64,000 bases of DNA from Mucilaginibacter sp. L3T2-6 (GTDB taxonomy: Bacteria > Bacteroidota > Bacteroidia > Sphingobacteriales > Sphingobacteriaceae): assembly GCF_030519355.1 (NCBI RefSeq), contig NZ_JAUMKC010000018.1:62001-126000 (forward strand), read 5' to 3'. A model generated the notes under the pieces. It was not told the origin of the DNA and made no database searches. It saw only the letters and a list, made by a program, of their open reading frames with translations. Every line of letters begins with the position of its first letter. The stretch's first letter is position 1. The position numbers and the translations under genes were made by a program. This document shows positions 46,569 through 55,776 of the stretch, piece after piece.

Positions 46569-47360
46569 ATGAATTGCAAACAAAGCCTTAATTTGCTGAT
46601 GTTGAGCTGTGTGATGCTTTTAGCCGCATGCAGCGACGATAGCAAACCAAAAACCACGTTACCGGCAGTACCGGCCAGGCCGGCATTAATGCCGCCGTTC
46701 AGGTTTCATAAGCTTGTAGAGGTGTCGCCCGGGCAGGATTACGATGTGGTAAGCTGGGGACGCGGGGCGAAAACTGCCGGCGCTTTTGCAATTCTTCATT
46801 CCGACTCATCGGCCGTAAAGTTTACTACCACCACCGGCGATTTGGATGGCGAAATTGTAGATGCTTACAATTCGGACATGGACCTTGACGGCAACCCGGA
46901 AATACTGATACAAGCCAAAGGCCGCGACACCATTAATTACGCCAATATTTACGCTTTTGAATTTAACGGCAGCAATGCGCATAAGCTTGATTTTCCGAAG
47001 CTGACCAAATCGCAAAGGACGGGCTACAGGGGCGATGATAATTTTTATATTAAAGATGGCAAGCTCATCCGTGAGTTTCCGATTTATGACGGCAATTCCA
47101 AAGCCGCCAAACCCACCGGCGCAAAACGCCAGTTTGAGTACGGTTTGCGCAATAATGAGTTTACCATAAAGCAGCTAAGCAAAGATTCCACCGACAAAAA
47201 ATCCGCTACGGCTACCGCCAATCAGCCTGCTAAATCAAACAATTCAAGCAAAAAAGAGGAAAGTTCATCTAAAAAAGAAACCACCTCGAAAAAATCTAAA
47301 AAACACACCGAAGAAACATCCCATAAAAAGAAAAAGAGAAAACACAGGAGCGGGGAGTGA
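46569..47360 (+). CDS. Lipoprotein with Asp-rich calcium-like motif and Lys/Ser-rich tail
   Basis: A 263-residue lipoprotein (lipobox MLLAAC, Cys at 21), not assigned to a known family. The middle (NSDMDLDGNPEILIQ) is a D-x-D-x-D-G calcium-loop-like sequence as found in FG-GAP/VCBS-like repeats. From about residue 205 the chain becomes low-complexity: Ser, Lys and Glu with runs such as SSKKEESSSKKE, ending in KKKKRKHRSGE, which is highly basic. It starts nine bases after the hexosaminidase stop, so the two are very likely co-expressed. The basic tail could bind polyanions, but this is a guess. Confidence 0.7.
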   Translation: MNCKQSLNLLMLSCVMLLAACSDDSKPKTTLPAVPARPALMPPFRFHKLVEVSPGQDYDVVSWGRGAKTAGAFAILHSDSSAVKFTTTTGDLDGEIVDAYNSDMDLDGNPEILIQAKGRDTINYANIYAFEFNGSNAHKLDFPKLTKSQRTGYRGDDNFYIKDGKLIREFPIYDGNSKAAKPTGAKRQFEYGLRNNEFTIKQLSKDSTDKKSATATANQPAKSNNSSKKEESSSKKETTSKKSKKHTEETSHKKKKRKHRSGE

Positions 47361-47486
47361 TTATTTGATTTTCGGCCGCTTTGGCTGTTCCCGGTGCAAC
47401 GAAGCATAACCAGGCGCAGCCGTAAGCAATGCGCTGGCTCAGTTAAAAAGTTTTACAAAATCATACCAGGAAGAATACATACGCAA

Positions 47487-48083
47487 ATGAAAATCATTAT
47501 AGTTGGCGCCACAGGCACTATAGGCAAGTATGTAACCGCTGCCTTACAAAAAGACCATGAAATAATTACAGCCGGATCAAAAAGCGGCGATTTGCAGGTA
47601 GACATTACTCTAACCGAATCTATTGAAAAATTTTATGAACAAGCCGGTAATTTCGACGCGCTGGTAAGCGTAACGGGCGCGGGCCATTTCGGGCCGCTTT
47701 CCGCTATGAAGGATGCCGATTTTAGGGTAGGGGTGAATAGTAAGCTGATGGGGCAGGTTAATCTTGTGCTGATCGGGCAGCACTATGTAAACCCTAAAGG
47801 ATCGTTCACGCTCACATCAGGCATTTTGAGCGAGGACCCGGTTGTATATGGCGCAGGCTTAAGCGCGGTGAACGGGGCGCTTAACGGCTTTGTTGTCGGG
47901 GCCGCGATTGAGCTGGAAAATGATGTACGTATTAATGCCGTCAGTCCTGGCGTTGTTGCGGATTCACCGGGCTTTTTCCCGTATTTTCCGGGACACATAC
48001 CGGTGCCAATGGATAAGGTTACGCAGGCGTACATCAAAGCTGTGCTGGGCGCAGGTACCGGGCAGGTGATAAAGGTTTATTAG
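47487..48083 (+). CDS. Short-chain dehydrogenase-like protein
   Basis: A 198-residue SDR-type protein. The upstream frame extends to 47394, but the ATG at 47487 (MKIIIVGATGTIGKYVTAAL) places the glycine motif GATGTIG at residues 7-13 as expected and is used. A short second half has LTSGILSEDP (with the Ser), then VYGAGLSAVNGALNGF where the usual YxxxK is altered (Y..GLSAVN), so activity is doubtful; the region INAVSPGVV is the normal downstream motif. It may be a degenerate or non-catalytic SDR of the DUF-type 'short chain dehydrogenase' group. Confidence 0.8.
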   Translation: MKIIIVGATGTIGKYVTAALQKDHEIITAGSKSGDLQVDITLTESIEKFYEQAGNFDALVSVTGAGHFGPLSAMKDADFRVGVNSKLMGQVNLVLIGQHYVNPKGSFTLTSGILSEDPVVYGAGLSAVNGALNGFVVGAAIELENDVRINAVSPGVVADSPGFFPYFPGHIPVPMDKVTQAYIKAVLGAGTGQVIKVY

Positions 48084-48162
48084 CCGAAATTAAGAAGCTG
48101 GTATTGTGGTTAGCTGAGGGCCGCAATACGAAATTCGCCAGTTTAGGATTGTGTACCTGAGG

Positions 48163-48681
48163 TCATTTTGCTGGAAATATCCTGATCGTTTTAACGTATC
48201 TGGTTTTGTAATAATCATCAAAAGTTGTTTCAATCACACCAATGTTTTTACCCGACCCGGAATGAATAAAGGTTATACTTTTACCTGAATTTGCAGTAAT
48301 TATACCCATGTGCCCAACGATTTTTATTGTACTGTCCGTTCCGGTAAATAATATCAGGTCACCGGGCTGCGCGTCAGCCAGGGCAACAGGATGATCAACC
48401 GGTGTAAAATCTACCGACATGCGGGGAACGATTATGCCAAAATGCCTAAAAACGCAGGTTATAAAGCCGGAGCAGTCTAATCCTCGCGTAGGATCGGCAG
48501 AGCCATACATATATGGTGTGCCTTCCAGTGAGCAGGCAAAATTCAACAATTCAGATGGTTTGGTTTTACCGGTTTCAATATGTGTGATATGCTCGGTGTC
48601 TTCTTTTTGTGTTCGGTTATTGACACGTGTGCAAGACACCAGTGTAAACAAGGATGCTATGATATACAGCCAAATGCGCAT
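48163..48681 (-). CDS. NlpC/P60 (C40) lipoprotein peptidase
   Basis: A 172-residue cell-wall peptidase with a lipobox (LFTLVSC, Cys at 17). The C40 catalytic core is intact: C70 in GLDCSGFITCVF, H123 in VGHMGIITANSG and H135 in FIHSGSGKNIGV. Such enzymes cut D-gamma-glutamyl-diaminopimelate links in peptidoglycan stems. The gene lies 43 bases downstream of kptA in the same direction; the pairing is probably incidental. Located at the outer membrane, facing the periplasm. Confidence 0.92.
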   Translation of the reverse strand: MRIWLYIIASLFTLVSCTRVNNRTQKEDTEHITHIETGKTKPSELLNFACSLEGTPYMYGSADPTRGLDCSGFITCVFRHFGIIVPRMSVDFTPVDHPVALADAQPGDLILFTGTDSTIKIVGHMGIITANSGKSITFIHSGSGKNIGVIETTFDDYYKTRYVKTIRIFPAK

Positions 48682-48723
48682 CCCATAACTGCATAAAAAT
48701 CATTCCAATAAATACCCGGCCAA

Positions 48724-49272
48724 TTATTGCTGATTTAAATATTTTGAAGGCACTGAATCAGTTAGCCATACTCCATTGTCGGACAAGAAGAATTTAAAGC
48801 CATCGTTATGCATTTGCAGTGCGTAGACTTCAAAAACGGCCGGTTTTCCGTGGCGGATTCCAACTTTAATGGCCGTTTCTGTGTCCCTGCTTAAATGAAC
48901 GTGCTGTCGTTGGCGTTTTTTGAGGCCGGTTAACAAGATTGAGGCCACATTGTTGATCTCCGTACCGTGATACAAGATTTCTGGCGGCATCTGCGGTTCA
49001 TAGCCCAGTTCAACTTCAACGGAATGGCCCTGGCTTGCCCTTATTTTATCAAGCGATTCGTTAAAAGCAAATCTTTTTTTATTGTTGGTGGCAACCACAT
49101 GGTTTAGTATGGCAAAATCAAACTTAACGCCTGCTGCGTTTGACTTTTGTATAAGTTCATCAACACTTACCCATCCATTTTTATCAACGGAGATAGCGAT
49201 AGCTTCCGGCTGATGACGCAATACAAGGCTTAAAAATTTACTGATTTTGGTAATTTCTTTTTCGGGAAGCAT
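48724..49272 (-). CDS. kptA: RNA 2'-phosphotransferase KptA (Tpt1 family)
   Basis: A 182-residue NAD-dependent enzyme that removes the 2'-phosphate left on RNA after some splicing reactions. The N-terminal winged helix has KISKFLSLVLRHQPEAI with the catalytic R-H pair, and the C-terminal NAD-binding half has PEILYHGTE, QRQHVHLSRDTETAIKVG and the late GVWLTDSVPSKYL (its motifs YHGT and HVHLSRD are diagnostic). Bacteria have no known matching tRNA splicing, so the in vivo substrate is unclear; RNA-damage or ADP-ribosylation roles have been suggested for the family. No partner gene nearby. Confidence 0.95.
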   Translation of the reverse strand: MLPEKEITKISKFLSLVLRHQPEAIAISVDKNGWVSVDELIQKSNAAGVKFDFAILNHVVATNNKKRFAFNESLDKIRASQGHSVEVELGYEPQMPPEILYHGTEINNVASILLTGLKKRQRQHVHLSRDTETAIKVGIRHGKPAVFEVYALQMHNDGFKFFLSDNGVWLTDSVPSKYLNQQ

Positions 49273-49354
49273 AAGCGAAGGTACAAAATACGGCCAGGCA
49301 AAAACTCTTTTACAAAATATTATGCAACTTTAACCGTTATTTGATTTTTTATGC

Positions 49355-50440
49355 ATGAGATTTAGATATGTGGGGTTTGGTATGGCAGCACTGCTGTTAG
49401 CAGCAACATTTGGCTGTGGAGTGGTAAAATCAGTTGGTAAAAATCCCAAAGGTGATGAGTTAAGCCGGTTGGACACGCTGCCTAATTTTAAAAACGGTGC
49501 TTTCGAAAATCTGGCGGAACGTTCCGACTCAACGGTTAAGCATAACCTGATGTTTCACCGCCGCCCTAAAACCATAAGGCCCTCGCACGCGTTGCCATGG
49601 GTTGAAACTGATTTAAAAACCCTGGCCTCGCCGGCGCCTACTGTTGTTTGGTTCGGTCATTCGTCGTTACTGATCAAAACAGGCGAGGGAAACATACTTA
49701 TCGATCCCATTTTCAGCAATCATGCAGGGCCGGTGCCCGGATTAGTTACCGCATTTGCGGGTACTAAACATTATCATGCGGCGGATATGCCACCAATCGA
49801 TGTCCTGATCATTTCTCACGATCATTACGACCATCTTGACTACCGAACTTTAAAAAAGCTGAAAGGCCAAATCAAAATGGCTGTGGTGCCAATGGGTTTA
49901 GCTTCAGACCTGGTATATTGGGGATTCGATCCTAAAAAGATAATTGAACTGAACTGGAACCAATCGGCTACCTTGCCCGGCGGACTTAAGATCACCGCTA
50001 CTCCCGCACAGCATAAAAGCAACCGTACTTATGGCGCTGAAAATAAAACACTTTGGGCATCTTACGTAATACAGGCAAACCAATACCGCATGTTTTACAG
50101 CGGCGATAGCGGTTACGGGCCGCATTTTAAACAGATCGGCCGGCAATACGGACCGTTTGATTTGGCCCTGCTTGAATGCGGACAGTATAGCCCTAACTGG
50201 CCGTGGACACACCTCTGGCTTGGGCAGCCTGCGCAGGCTGCAGTCGACTTACATGCACGATTGCTGGAGCCCATCCACTGGGGGAAATTTGTGGAAGCTG
50301 ACCATCCCTGGAATGAGCCTATCGAGAAGCTGATCCCCGCCGCCGAAAAGCTAAATGTTCAGGTAAACGTGCCACGCATCGGCGAGCCGTATACTTTGGG
50401 CGACGCGCCTAAAACGATGGTTTGGTGGGATTTTAAATAG
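49355..50440 (+). CDS. MBL-fold metallo-hydrolase, lipoprotein (NAPE-PLD/RomA-like)
   Basis: A 361-residue exported beta-lactamase-fold enzyme with a lipobox-like ATFGCG (Cys at about 22). The dinuclear site is clear: HDHYDHLD near 149, then GHSSLLIKTGEGNILIDPIF before it and FYSGDSGYG later supplies the Asp. The LEPIHWGKFVEADHPWNEP region is characteristic of the N-acylphosphatidylethanolamine phospholipase D / RomA subgroup, which act on lipids or phosphodiesters. Substrate not assigned. A short hairpin (50445-50473) and the tRNA-Leu follow. Confidence 0.9.
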   Translation: MRFRYVGFGMAALLLAATFGCGVVKSVGKNPKGDELSRLDTLPNFKNGAFENLAERSDSTVKHNLMFHRRPKTIRPSHALPWVETDLKTLASPAPTVVWFGHSSLLIKTGEGNILIDPIFSNHAGPVPGLVTAFAGTKHYHAADMPPIDVLIISHDHYDHLDYRTLKKLKGQIKMAVVPMGLASDLVYWGFDPKKIIELNWNQSATLPGGLKITATPAQHKSNRTYGAENKTLWASYVIQANQYRMFYSGDSGYGPHFKQIGRQYGPFDLALLECGQYSPNWPWTHLWLGQPAQAAVDLHARLLEPIHWGKFVEADHPWNEPIEKLIPAAEKLNVQVNVPRIGEPYTLGDAPKTMVWWDFK

Positions 50441-50444
50441 AGAA

Positions 50445-50473
50445 AAGCCGCTAACTTATCCAGCTAACGGCTT
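50445..50473 (+). terminator. Weak terminator-like hairpin after the MBL gene
   Basis: AAGCCG (50445-50450) pairs with CGGCTT (50468-50473). The following run is only CAAACTTTC, so termination would be inefficient. Confidence 0.45.
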
Positions 50474-50484
50474 CAAACTTTCAG

Positions 50485-50566
50485 TGCGGAAGAAGGGACT
50501 CGAACCCCCACGCCTCGCGGCGCCAGATCCTAAGTCTGGTGCGGCTACCAATTACGCCACTTCCGC
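50485..50566 (-). tRNA. tRNA-Leu(UAG)
   Basis: Minus-strand fold: acceptor GCGGAAG (50566-50560) pairs with CTTCCGC (50492-50486), discriminator A at 50485. The anticodon stem CCAGA/TCTGG encloses CTTAGGA, giving anticodon UAG, which reads CUA/CUG leucine codons. A long class II variable arm (GCGCCGCGAGGCGT) is present, as expected for leucine. The T-loop is TTCGAGT. No CCA is encoded. Confidence 0.97.
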
Positions 50567-50678
50567 ATCTTTAGGATTTTTATGAGGCGCAAAGATAGCG
50601 TAAAATAGTTAATTCCGAAATTGTTTTTTATTTTACAGCTTATCCGCTTATCCTACAGCCAGTTATTTTGTGCGGCCG

Positions 50679-51125
50679 TTAAGCTTCGGTAAGTGCAGGA
50701 TGCATTTCTGTGGCCACGCCAATCCTGTTCCATGCATTGATGCTAATAATTGCCATGATTAATTGTGCCAGGTAATTTCTGTCGAACAATTCAGCCGCTT
50801 TGTTATAAGTTTCATCAGAAACGCGCCCGGCTATCAATGTCACTTCTTCGGTCAGGGCAAGCACCGCCCGCTCTTGCTCATCAAAAAAAGGAGTGTCGCG
50901 CCATGAAGTAAGGCCGTAGATGCGCTGTTCGGTCTCACCGTTTTTACGGGCATCGCGGGCGTGAATATCGATGCAATAGCTGCAGCCGTTTATCTGCGAG
51001 GCGCGGATTTTTATCAGGTCTTTGTGCCTTGTTGTTAAGCCGGTGCTCTCAATATAATGGTTCATAGCGAGCATAGCCTTGTATGCGGCGGGTTCAAGCT
51101 GGTTGATTCTGATTCTGTTACTCAT
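50679..51125 (-). CDS. Carboxymuconolactone decarboxylase (AhpD-like) family protein
   Basis: A 148-residue all-helical protein of the CMD/AhpD group. The redox-type C-x-x-C motif is in NGCSYCIDIHARDA at about 51-64, with the histidine two residues after the second Cys, as in alkylhydroperoxidases that reduce peroxides via a relay. The carboxylase versions of the family lack this motif, so a peroxidase-like role is the better guess. It is a single gene on the minus strand, in a short gap between tRNA and the histidine kinase. Confidence 0.88.
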   Translation of the reverse strand: MSNRIRINQLEPAAYKAMLAMNHYIESTGLTTRHKDLIKIRASQINGCSYCIDIHARDARKNGETEQRIYGLTSWRDTPFFDEQERAVLALTEEVTLIAGRVSDETYNKAAELFDRNYLAQLIMAIISINAWNRIGVATEMHPALTEA

Positions 51126-51266
51126 TTTTTACTGTTTTGATAGCACAAAGTTGCCTATTGAAACTGCCTGAAAAAATGAACTGTGATTAATAAAACAGGC
51201 CGGAAATGATTTTTTTACAAAACTTATTGGAATGTTATCCGTAAAAAGGATCTTAAAGATTTGATT

Positions 51267-53213
51267 ATGATGTGGCGCCTTTCAACCTTGTTCCTGCTGT
51301 ACTCCTTCAGTTTATTTGCACAGTCCCCGTTGCCATCCAAAATATATAAACTAAAGACTGCATCAGATAACGAAAAACTAAAGCTATTTCTCGAGCTCAG
51401 CCAGGATTACACCGCTGTCCAGCCCGATTCGGCTGTTTATTACGCTAACCGGGGTTTACAGCTTGCGCAAAAACAAAGCAACTGGAATGCGCAGGCGGTG
51501 CTTTTGCTTCAGCTGGGCCGTATCAATGCGGCGCATCATCATGATGGGCTGGCACGCCGGTTTTACAACGAGGCGCTCAGTATTTCGAGGCATACGCAAG
51601 ATGTTGCCGGTATAGCAAACGCGTACGATGAACTTGGATTGCTGGATGCAGAAGATCAGGACCGGTCATCATTAAACCCCAATTTAACCCGTGCCATGAA
51701 GCTTTACCACAGCAGCAGCGATAGTTCCGGGATAATTGAAAGCTACGCGCAATTAGGTAAAGTATATGAGCAAAAAGGCGAAGCGGAAAAAGCATTAAGC
51801 TATTATCAGCGTGCATTGGCCCAGTATGAGCGCCAGAAGATTAAGCCGGAGGCTTATTTTATTTTGCTGGAAGATATAGGCAATCTTTACATGAAAAAAG
51901 GAAAGCCGCAAATAGCGCTAACTTATTTGAAGGAAGGTATCGATAACAGCCGCAAAGCCGGTTTACGCGATACCGAAGTTTCGTTGCTGAATGAAGAGGG
52001 TATAGCCTACCAGGATGAAGGCCAGAAGACCAAAGCGTTATCCTTGTATAAGGACGCCTTTGAATCGGCAAAAAAATATAAGCAGCCGGAAGAGGAAGCA
52101 AAGGCGCTGATTAATATCGCGTCGGTATTACAGAAACAAAATTCAAACAAAAGCCTCGCTGATTTAAAAGAAGCGATGAGAATTGCCCGGACAATCAAGC
52201 AGCCGCAGTTGGAGGCCCGGATACTGGAAGCAATGGCCGGCGTTTACCGGCAGGAGCAAAATTATAAAGAGGCAATGAACGCCTTATCGGAACAGCACCG
52301 CCTGCTTGACAGCTTGCTGCAGGCCGACACAGCGAAGGACATTGCAGCGCTCGACAGCAGCTATGCGCTCGAAACCTCGTATGAAAAGATCGGGGCGCTG
52401 CAGCAAACCAACAAGCATGTGAAAAGCGAATTACAGATAGGCTGGATAATCTTGATATTGGTTTTGCTGATATTGGTTTTAATCTGGCTGTATCTCAGAA
52501 AAGTTAAGCGGCTCAACCAGGAATTGAAAGCATCGAACAAAATAAAGGATACCCTATTCTCCGTAATCGGTCATGATTTGAAAGGACCTGCTGCAAGCGC
52601 TGTGCAGCTTTTTGAAATGATGGAAACGGAAGAATTTACTGCCCCTGAACTAAAGGGAATGATTATTGAACTAAAGAAACAAACCAACGCTTCGCTTGAA
52701 TTGTTAAAATCATTGTTTGCCTGGGGCAAAGCACAATTGCAGGGAATTGAAGTCAATAAAGCTGATTTTTTGGCTAAGGAATTAATTGACAGATGTATAA
52801 CGCTTTTAGCTCCGCAAGCATCTCAAAAAAATATTACCATAAAAGATAATGCGCCCGCACATTTAAAAGTGCATGCCGATGCCGATCATTTTGAATTTGT
52901 AATCCGCAATCTTTTATCAAACGCTATAAAATTTAGTCATCCCGGCGGCATTATTGAAGTTGAAGCCAAAATACAGGATAACAATGAAGCGGTGTTTTCT
53001 GTATCAGACCATGGCGTTGGCATAAGCAAAGCTCAGCAGCATATTTTTTTAACCGGCAATCTTAGCACGTCCTTCGGAACCGCAAAAGAAAAGGGGAGCG
53101 GCCTCGGTCTGTTGCTTACTAAGGACTTTCTGAAGGCGAACAATGGTCAAATATGGTTGAAGAGCCGTGAAAATGAAGGTTCAACATTTTATGTTTCCCT
53201 GCCTGCAGCCTGA
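51267..53213 (+). CDS. Exported TPR-sensor histidine kinase
   Basis: A 648-residue hybrid-type sensor without receiver. A signal peptide (to about 18, LFAQS) is followed by TPR-like repeats (about 30-375), a membrane helix near 395-413 (WIILILVLLILVLIWLYL), a short coiled linker, then HisKA with the phosphoacceptor His in IGHDLKGPAAS near 439 and a HATPase_c domain with the N box NLLSNAIKFSH, DHGVGIS and GSGLGLLLTKDF. Sensors of this type read envelope protein or peptide ligands. No response regulator is beside it. The start is the ATG at 51267; an earlier TTG (51261) is in frame. Confidence 0.92.
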   Translation: MMWRLSTLFLLYSFSLFAQSPLPSKIYKLKTASDNEKLKLFLELSQDYTAVQPDSAVYYANRGLQLAQKQSNWNAQAVLLLQLGRINAAHHHDGLARRFYNEALSISRHTQDVAGIANAYDELGLLDAEDQDRSSLNPNLTRAMKLYHSSSDSSGIIESYAQLGKVYEQKGEAEKALSYYQRALAQYERQKIKPEAYFILLEDIGNLYMKKGKPQIALTYLKEGIDNSRKAGLRDTEVSLLNEEGIAYQDEGQKTKALSLYKDAFESAKKYKQPEEEAKALINIASVLQKQNSNKSLADLKEAMRIARTIKQPQLEARILEAMAGVYRQEQNYKEAMNALSEQHRLLDSLLQADTAKDIAALDSSYALETSYEKIGALQQTNKHVKSELQIGWIILILVLLILVLIWLYLRKVKRLNQELKASNKIKDTLFSVIGHDLKGPAASAVQLFEMMETEEFTAPELKGMIIELKKQTNASLELLKSLFAWGKAQLQGIEVNKADFLAKELIDRCITLLAPQASQKNITIKDNAPAHLKVHADADHFEFVIRNLLSNAIKFSHPGGIIEVEAKIQDNNEAVFSVSDHGVGISKAQQHIFLTGNLSTSFGTAKEKGSGLGLLLTKDFLKANNGQIWLKSRENEGSTFYVSLPAA

Positions 53214-53268
53214 CCGGGCTTAAAGTCCGGGGGGCTTGATTCTAAAGCTTATTTTTCTGACTTTAAGC

Positions 53269-53841
53269 CTAAGACTTTTTAGCTCTCATCCGGCTCAAAA
53301 ACTGCGGCGTAAAGCCAAGGTACGAGGCCAGCATGTATTGCGGCACCCTTTGTACAAAGCCCGGGAAATGGCTTATAAAATTATGGTACCGTTCTTCTTC
53401 GGTTTGGTTAAAAATGAAGCCTATGCGGCGCTGTGCCGCTACATAGGCTTTTTGTATCATTATCCTGAAATAGCTTTCCAGGTGAGGGACTTGTTCAAAC
53501 AGAAAAGCACAATCTTTTTCAGGCAACAGCAGCAATTCCGATGGTTCAATCGCCTGTATGTAGCAATTGGCCGGCCGCCCCGTCATCAGGCTGTCCTGGT
53601 CGGTAATCCACCAGTTTTCGATGCCGAAATGCAGAATTTGCTCATTGAGTTTACTGTTAATAAAATACAGCCGCGTACAGCCTTTTACCACAAAATAATT
53701 ACCATGGCAATGTTTGCCGGCCTCCAGTAAAAATTCTTTCTTCTTCAAGGTCATCGGCACTATTTTAGCACAAAGCAAGCCCTCTTCTTCTGGGGTGAGT
53801 TTTACATAATTATCGATATGTGCAAGTAATTCTGGATACAT
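53269..53841 (-). CDS. Crp/Fnr-family transcriptional regulator
   Basis: A 190-residue protein with a cyclic-nucleotide-binding domain (about 10-120: VKLTPEEEGLLCAKIVPMTLKKKEFLLEAGK, later CAFLFEQVPHLESYF) and a helix-turn-helix at the C-terminus (QYMLASYLGFTPQFLSRMRAKKS: motif LASYLGFTPQFLSRMR). The open frame extends to 53961, but the start at 53841 (MYPELLAHID) fits the family, which often starts close to the cNMP domain. Many Bacteroidota Crp-like proteins have lost the cAMP-binding arginine, so the ligand is not predicted. It is divergent from the oxidoreductase at 53912 and may regulate it. Confidence 0.87.
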   Translation of the reverse strand: MYPELLAHIDNYVKLTPEEEGLLCAKIVPMTLKKKEFLLEAGKHCHGNYFVVKGCTRLYFINSKLNEQILHFGIENWWITDQDSLMTGRPANCYIQAIEPSELLLLPEKDCAFLFEQVPHLESYFRIMIQKAYVAAQRRIGFIFNQTEEERYHNFISHFPGFVQRVPQYMLASYLGFTPQFLSRMRAKKS

Positions 53842-53911
53842 GTTAACCGGGAGAATTAAGAAATTTGGAAAACTTCGTAAATCTGGTGCAAATGTTATTA
53901 ATTTACAAGCT

Positions 53912-54907
53912 ATGAAAACAATTCGCTGGGGAATATTAGGCGCAGGGCGTATAGCACGCAAATTTGCATCGGATCTGAAGCTGGTTGAAGACGCGGAACT
54001 GGTCGCAATCGGTTCGCGCTCACAGCAGAGCGCAGATGATTTTGGAAACGAATTTAATATACTGCACCGCCATAGCAGCTATGAAGCACTGGCAAGCAAC
54101 CCCGAGGTTGACGTGATTTATATTGCCACTCCCCACAATCTGCATTGTGAAAATACATTGCTTTGTTTGGATCATGGCAAGGCTGTGCTGTGCGAAAAGC
54201 CATTTGCCATGAACGCCCGTGAAGCCCGGAAGATGATTGATAAGGCGCGATCGAAAGGTGTATTTATGATGGAGGCGCTATGGACGAAATTTCATCCGCA
54301 CTATCTCAAAACCATCAGCATGATTAAGGAAGGATTATTGGGAGACATCAGTTCTGTTCTGATCAACTTTGGCTTTAAACCAGCATCACCGGCGCCCGCC
54401 CGCCTCTTCGATCCGGCGCTTGGCGGTGGAACAGTGATGGATATCGGTATTTATAATGTGTTTATGGCAATGAGTGTTTTGGGCAAACCAGATGTAATTG
54501 AGGCCAGCATGACGCCTGCCGCTACCGGGGTAGACGAGCAATGTGCTATTTTGTTTAAGTACAGCAACGGCGCAATGGCACAGCTGTTTTCAACTTTTTC
54601 TGCCAACCTGCCTACGGAGGCCGATATAGCCGGTACAAATGGCCGCATCCGTCTTACATCAAGGTTTTATGAGCCATCAGCTACAATTGAATATTACCCA
54701 AAATATCCTGATAGCAAACAAATAATCCCTGTTGCCAAAGAACAAGGATTTGGCTATCAATACGAAGCCAGGCACGTTAATGACTGCCTGAGACGCGGCC
54801 AGACGGAAAGCGATGTGATGACTTTTGATGATACTTTGCTGCTGATGGAGACACTTGATAATATCCGGAAAATTGCAGGAATCAGGTATGATGCAGATCA
54901 AAACTAA
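53912..54907 (+). CDS. Gfo/Idh/MocA-family NAD(P)-dependent oxidoreductase
   Basis: A 331-residue dehydrogenase with an N-terminal Rossmann fold and C-terminal alpha/beta substrate domain. The start is set at ATG 53912 (MKTIRWGILGAGRIARKFAS); the frame runs upstream to 53840 without a better signal. Dinucleotide motif GILGAGRIA at 7-15, the DVIYIATPHNLH strand, and the catalytic EKPFAMNAREA lysine are visible. LFDPALGGGTVMDIGIYNV is the substrate-side motif and is that of dihydrodiol dehydrogenase-like members. Substrate unknown. Only 70 bp from the divergent Crp-like gene. Confidence 0.9.
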   Translation: MKTIRWGILGAGRIARKFASDLKLVEDAELVAIGSRSQQSADDFGNEFNILHRHSSYEALASNPEVDVIYIATPHNLHCENTLLCLDHGKAVLCEKPFAMNAREARKMIDKARSKGVFMMEALWTKFHPHYLKTISMIKEGLLGDISSVLINFGFKPASPAPARLFDPALGGGTVMDIGIYNVFMAMSVLGKPDVIEASMTPAATGVDEQCAILFKYSNGAMAQLFSTFSANLPTEADIAGTNGRIRLTSRFYEPSATIEYYPKYPDSKQIIPVAKEQGFGYQYEARHVNDCLRRGQTESDVMTFDDTLLLMETLDNIRKIAGIRYDADQN

Positions 54908-55003
54908 ATTAAAGAGAACCGGCAGATAGATTTATGCGTAAGTTGGTTAAAACAATAAGCAGCTTTTGTTTATTAAATTTAAATACACTTACACATTTGT
55001 ACC

Positions 55004-55762
55004 ATGAAGAAATTGATTTATACCCTATTTGGCGCTGCTGCCCTTTTTAGCTCGACTTCCGCATTTGCACAAAAAACTGACACCCTGCGGGGAATGGGCT
55101 GGATGCACTATAAGCCGGCCGGCGCCTTTCAGCTACAGGTTGGATACCGTAAAGCCGACATTCGCCAGCTTAATAATGCCCTGAATTCCAACGGCGCACC
55201 ATCTATCGACCCATCGAATATATGGCTTAACGCTTCGATGTTTCACGTTTTTAACAGCTGGATAGTGGAGGACGGCATAGGTTTTTCGCCCACCGCAAGT
55301 TCAAATTTTAACGACATCAAGGTTAAATACAATCAATACCAGCTGTTTTGGCGTACCGGCTATAACCTGTCGTCAAACCCTTCGTTCCGGTTTTATCCTT
55401 TCGTCGGAGTCAATTTTTCGGCTGCCATGTTACGTGTCCAGGATAGGGCGGGTGTGCGCACAGCAACTGATCTTTCCGGGGAGTTGTTTAATAATACCAA
55501 AAGCAAAACCTTGTGGCAGCCCAATTTTGGCATCGATCTGGGTTTAGGATATGATTTCTTAATAAAAATGTCGGCCAAGCAAATGGATTGTTTCAGCGTG
55601 GAGCGTAATATTCCTATCGGCATTCGAGCCGGCTATTACATTAATGCATACGCAGGCGACTGGAAAATAGATGATTATAAACTATCCAATAATCCGACCG
55701 ACAAGCAAAGTGCTTTTTTTGCCACATTGACGATAGGACTTGGTTATAAAGTAACCAAATAA
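55004..55762 (+). CDS. Exported outer-membrane-barrel-like hypothetical protein
   Basis: A 252-residue secreted protein with a signal peptide (LFSSTSAFAQ, cleaved at about 22). The rest alternates beta-strand-like segments (FQLQVGYRKADIRQL, QYQLFWRTGYNLS, FRFYPFVGVNFSA, GIRAGYYINAYAG, TIGLGYKVTK) and ends in an aromatic-basic pattern, all consistent with a small outer-membrane beta-barrel. No domain name can be assigned. A perfect terminator follows. Single gene. Confidence 0.7.
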   Translation: MKKLIYTLFGAAALFSSTSAFAQKTDTLRGMGWMHYKPAGAFQLQVGYRKADIRQLNNALNSNGAPSIDPSNIWLNASMFHVFNSWIVEDGIGFSPTASSNFNDIKVKYNQYQLFWRTGYNLSSNPSFRFYPFVGVNFSAAMLRVQDRAGVRTATDLSGELFNNTKSKTLWQPNFGIDLGLGYDFLIKMSAKQMDCFSVERNIPIGIRAGYYINAYAGDWKIDDYKLSNNPTDKQSAFFATLTIGLGYKVTK

Positions 55763-55776
55763 TCTGCCTGACTTTT

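Noticed and set aside
53236..53730. 164-residue plus-strand ORF
   Set aside because: It lies antisense to the Crp-like regulator, whose cNMP and HTH motifs are clear.
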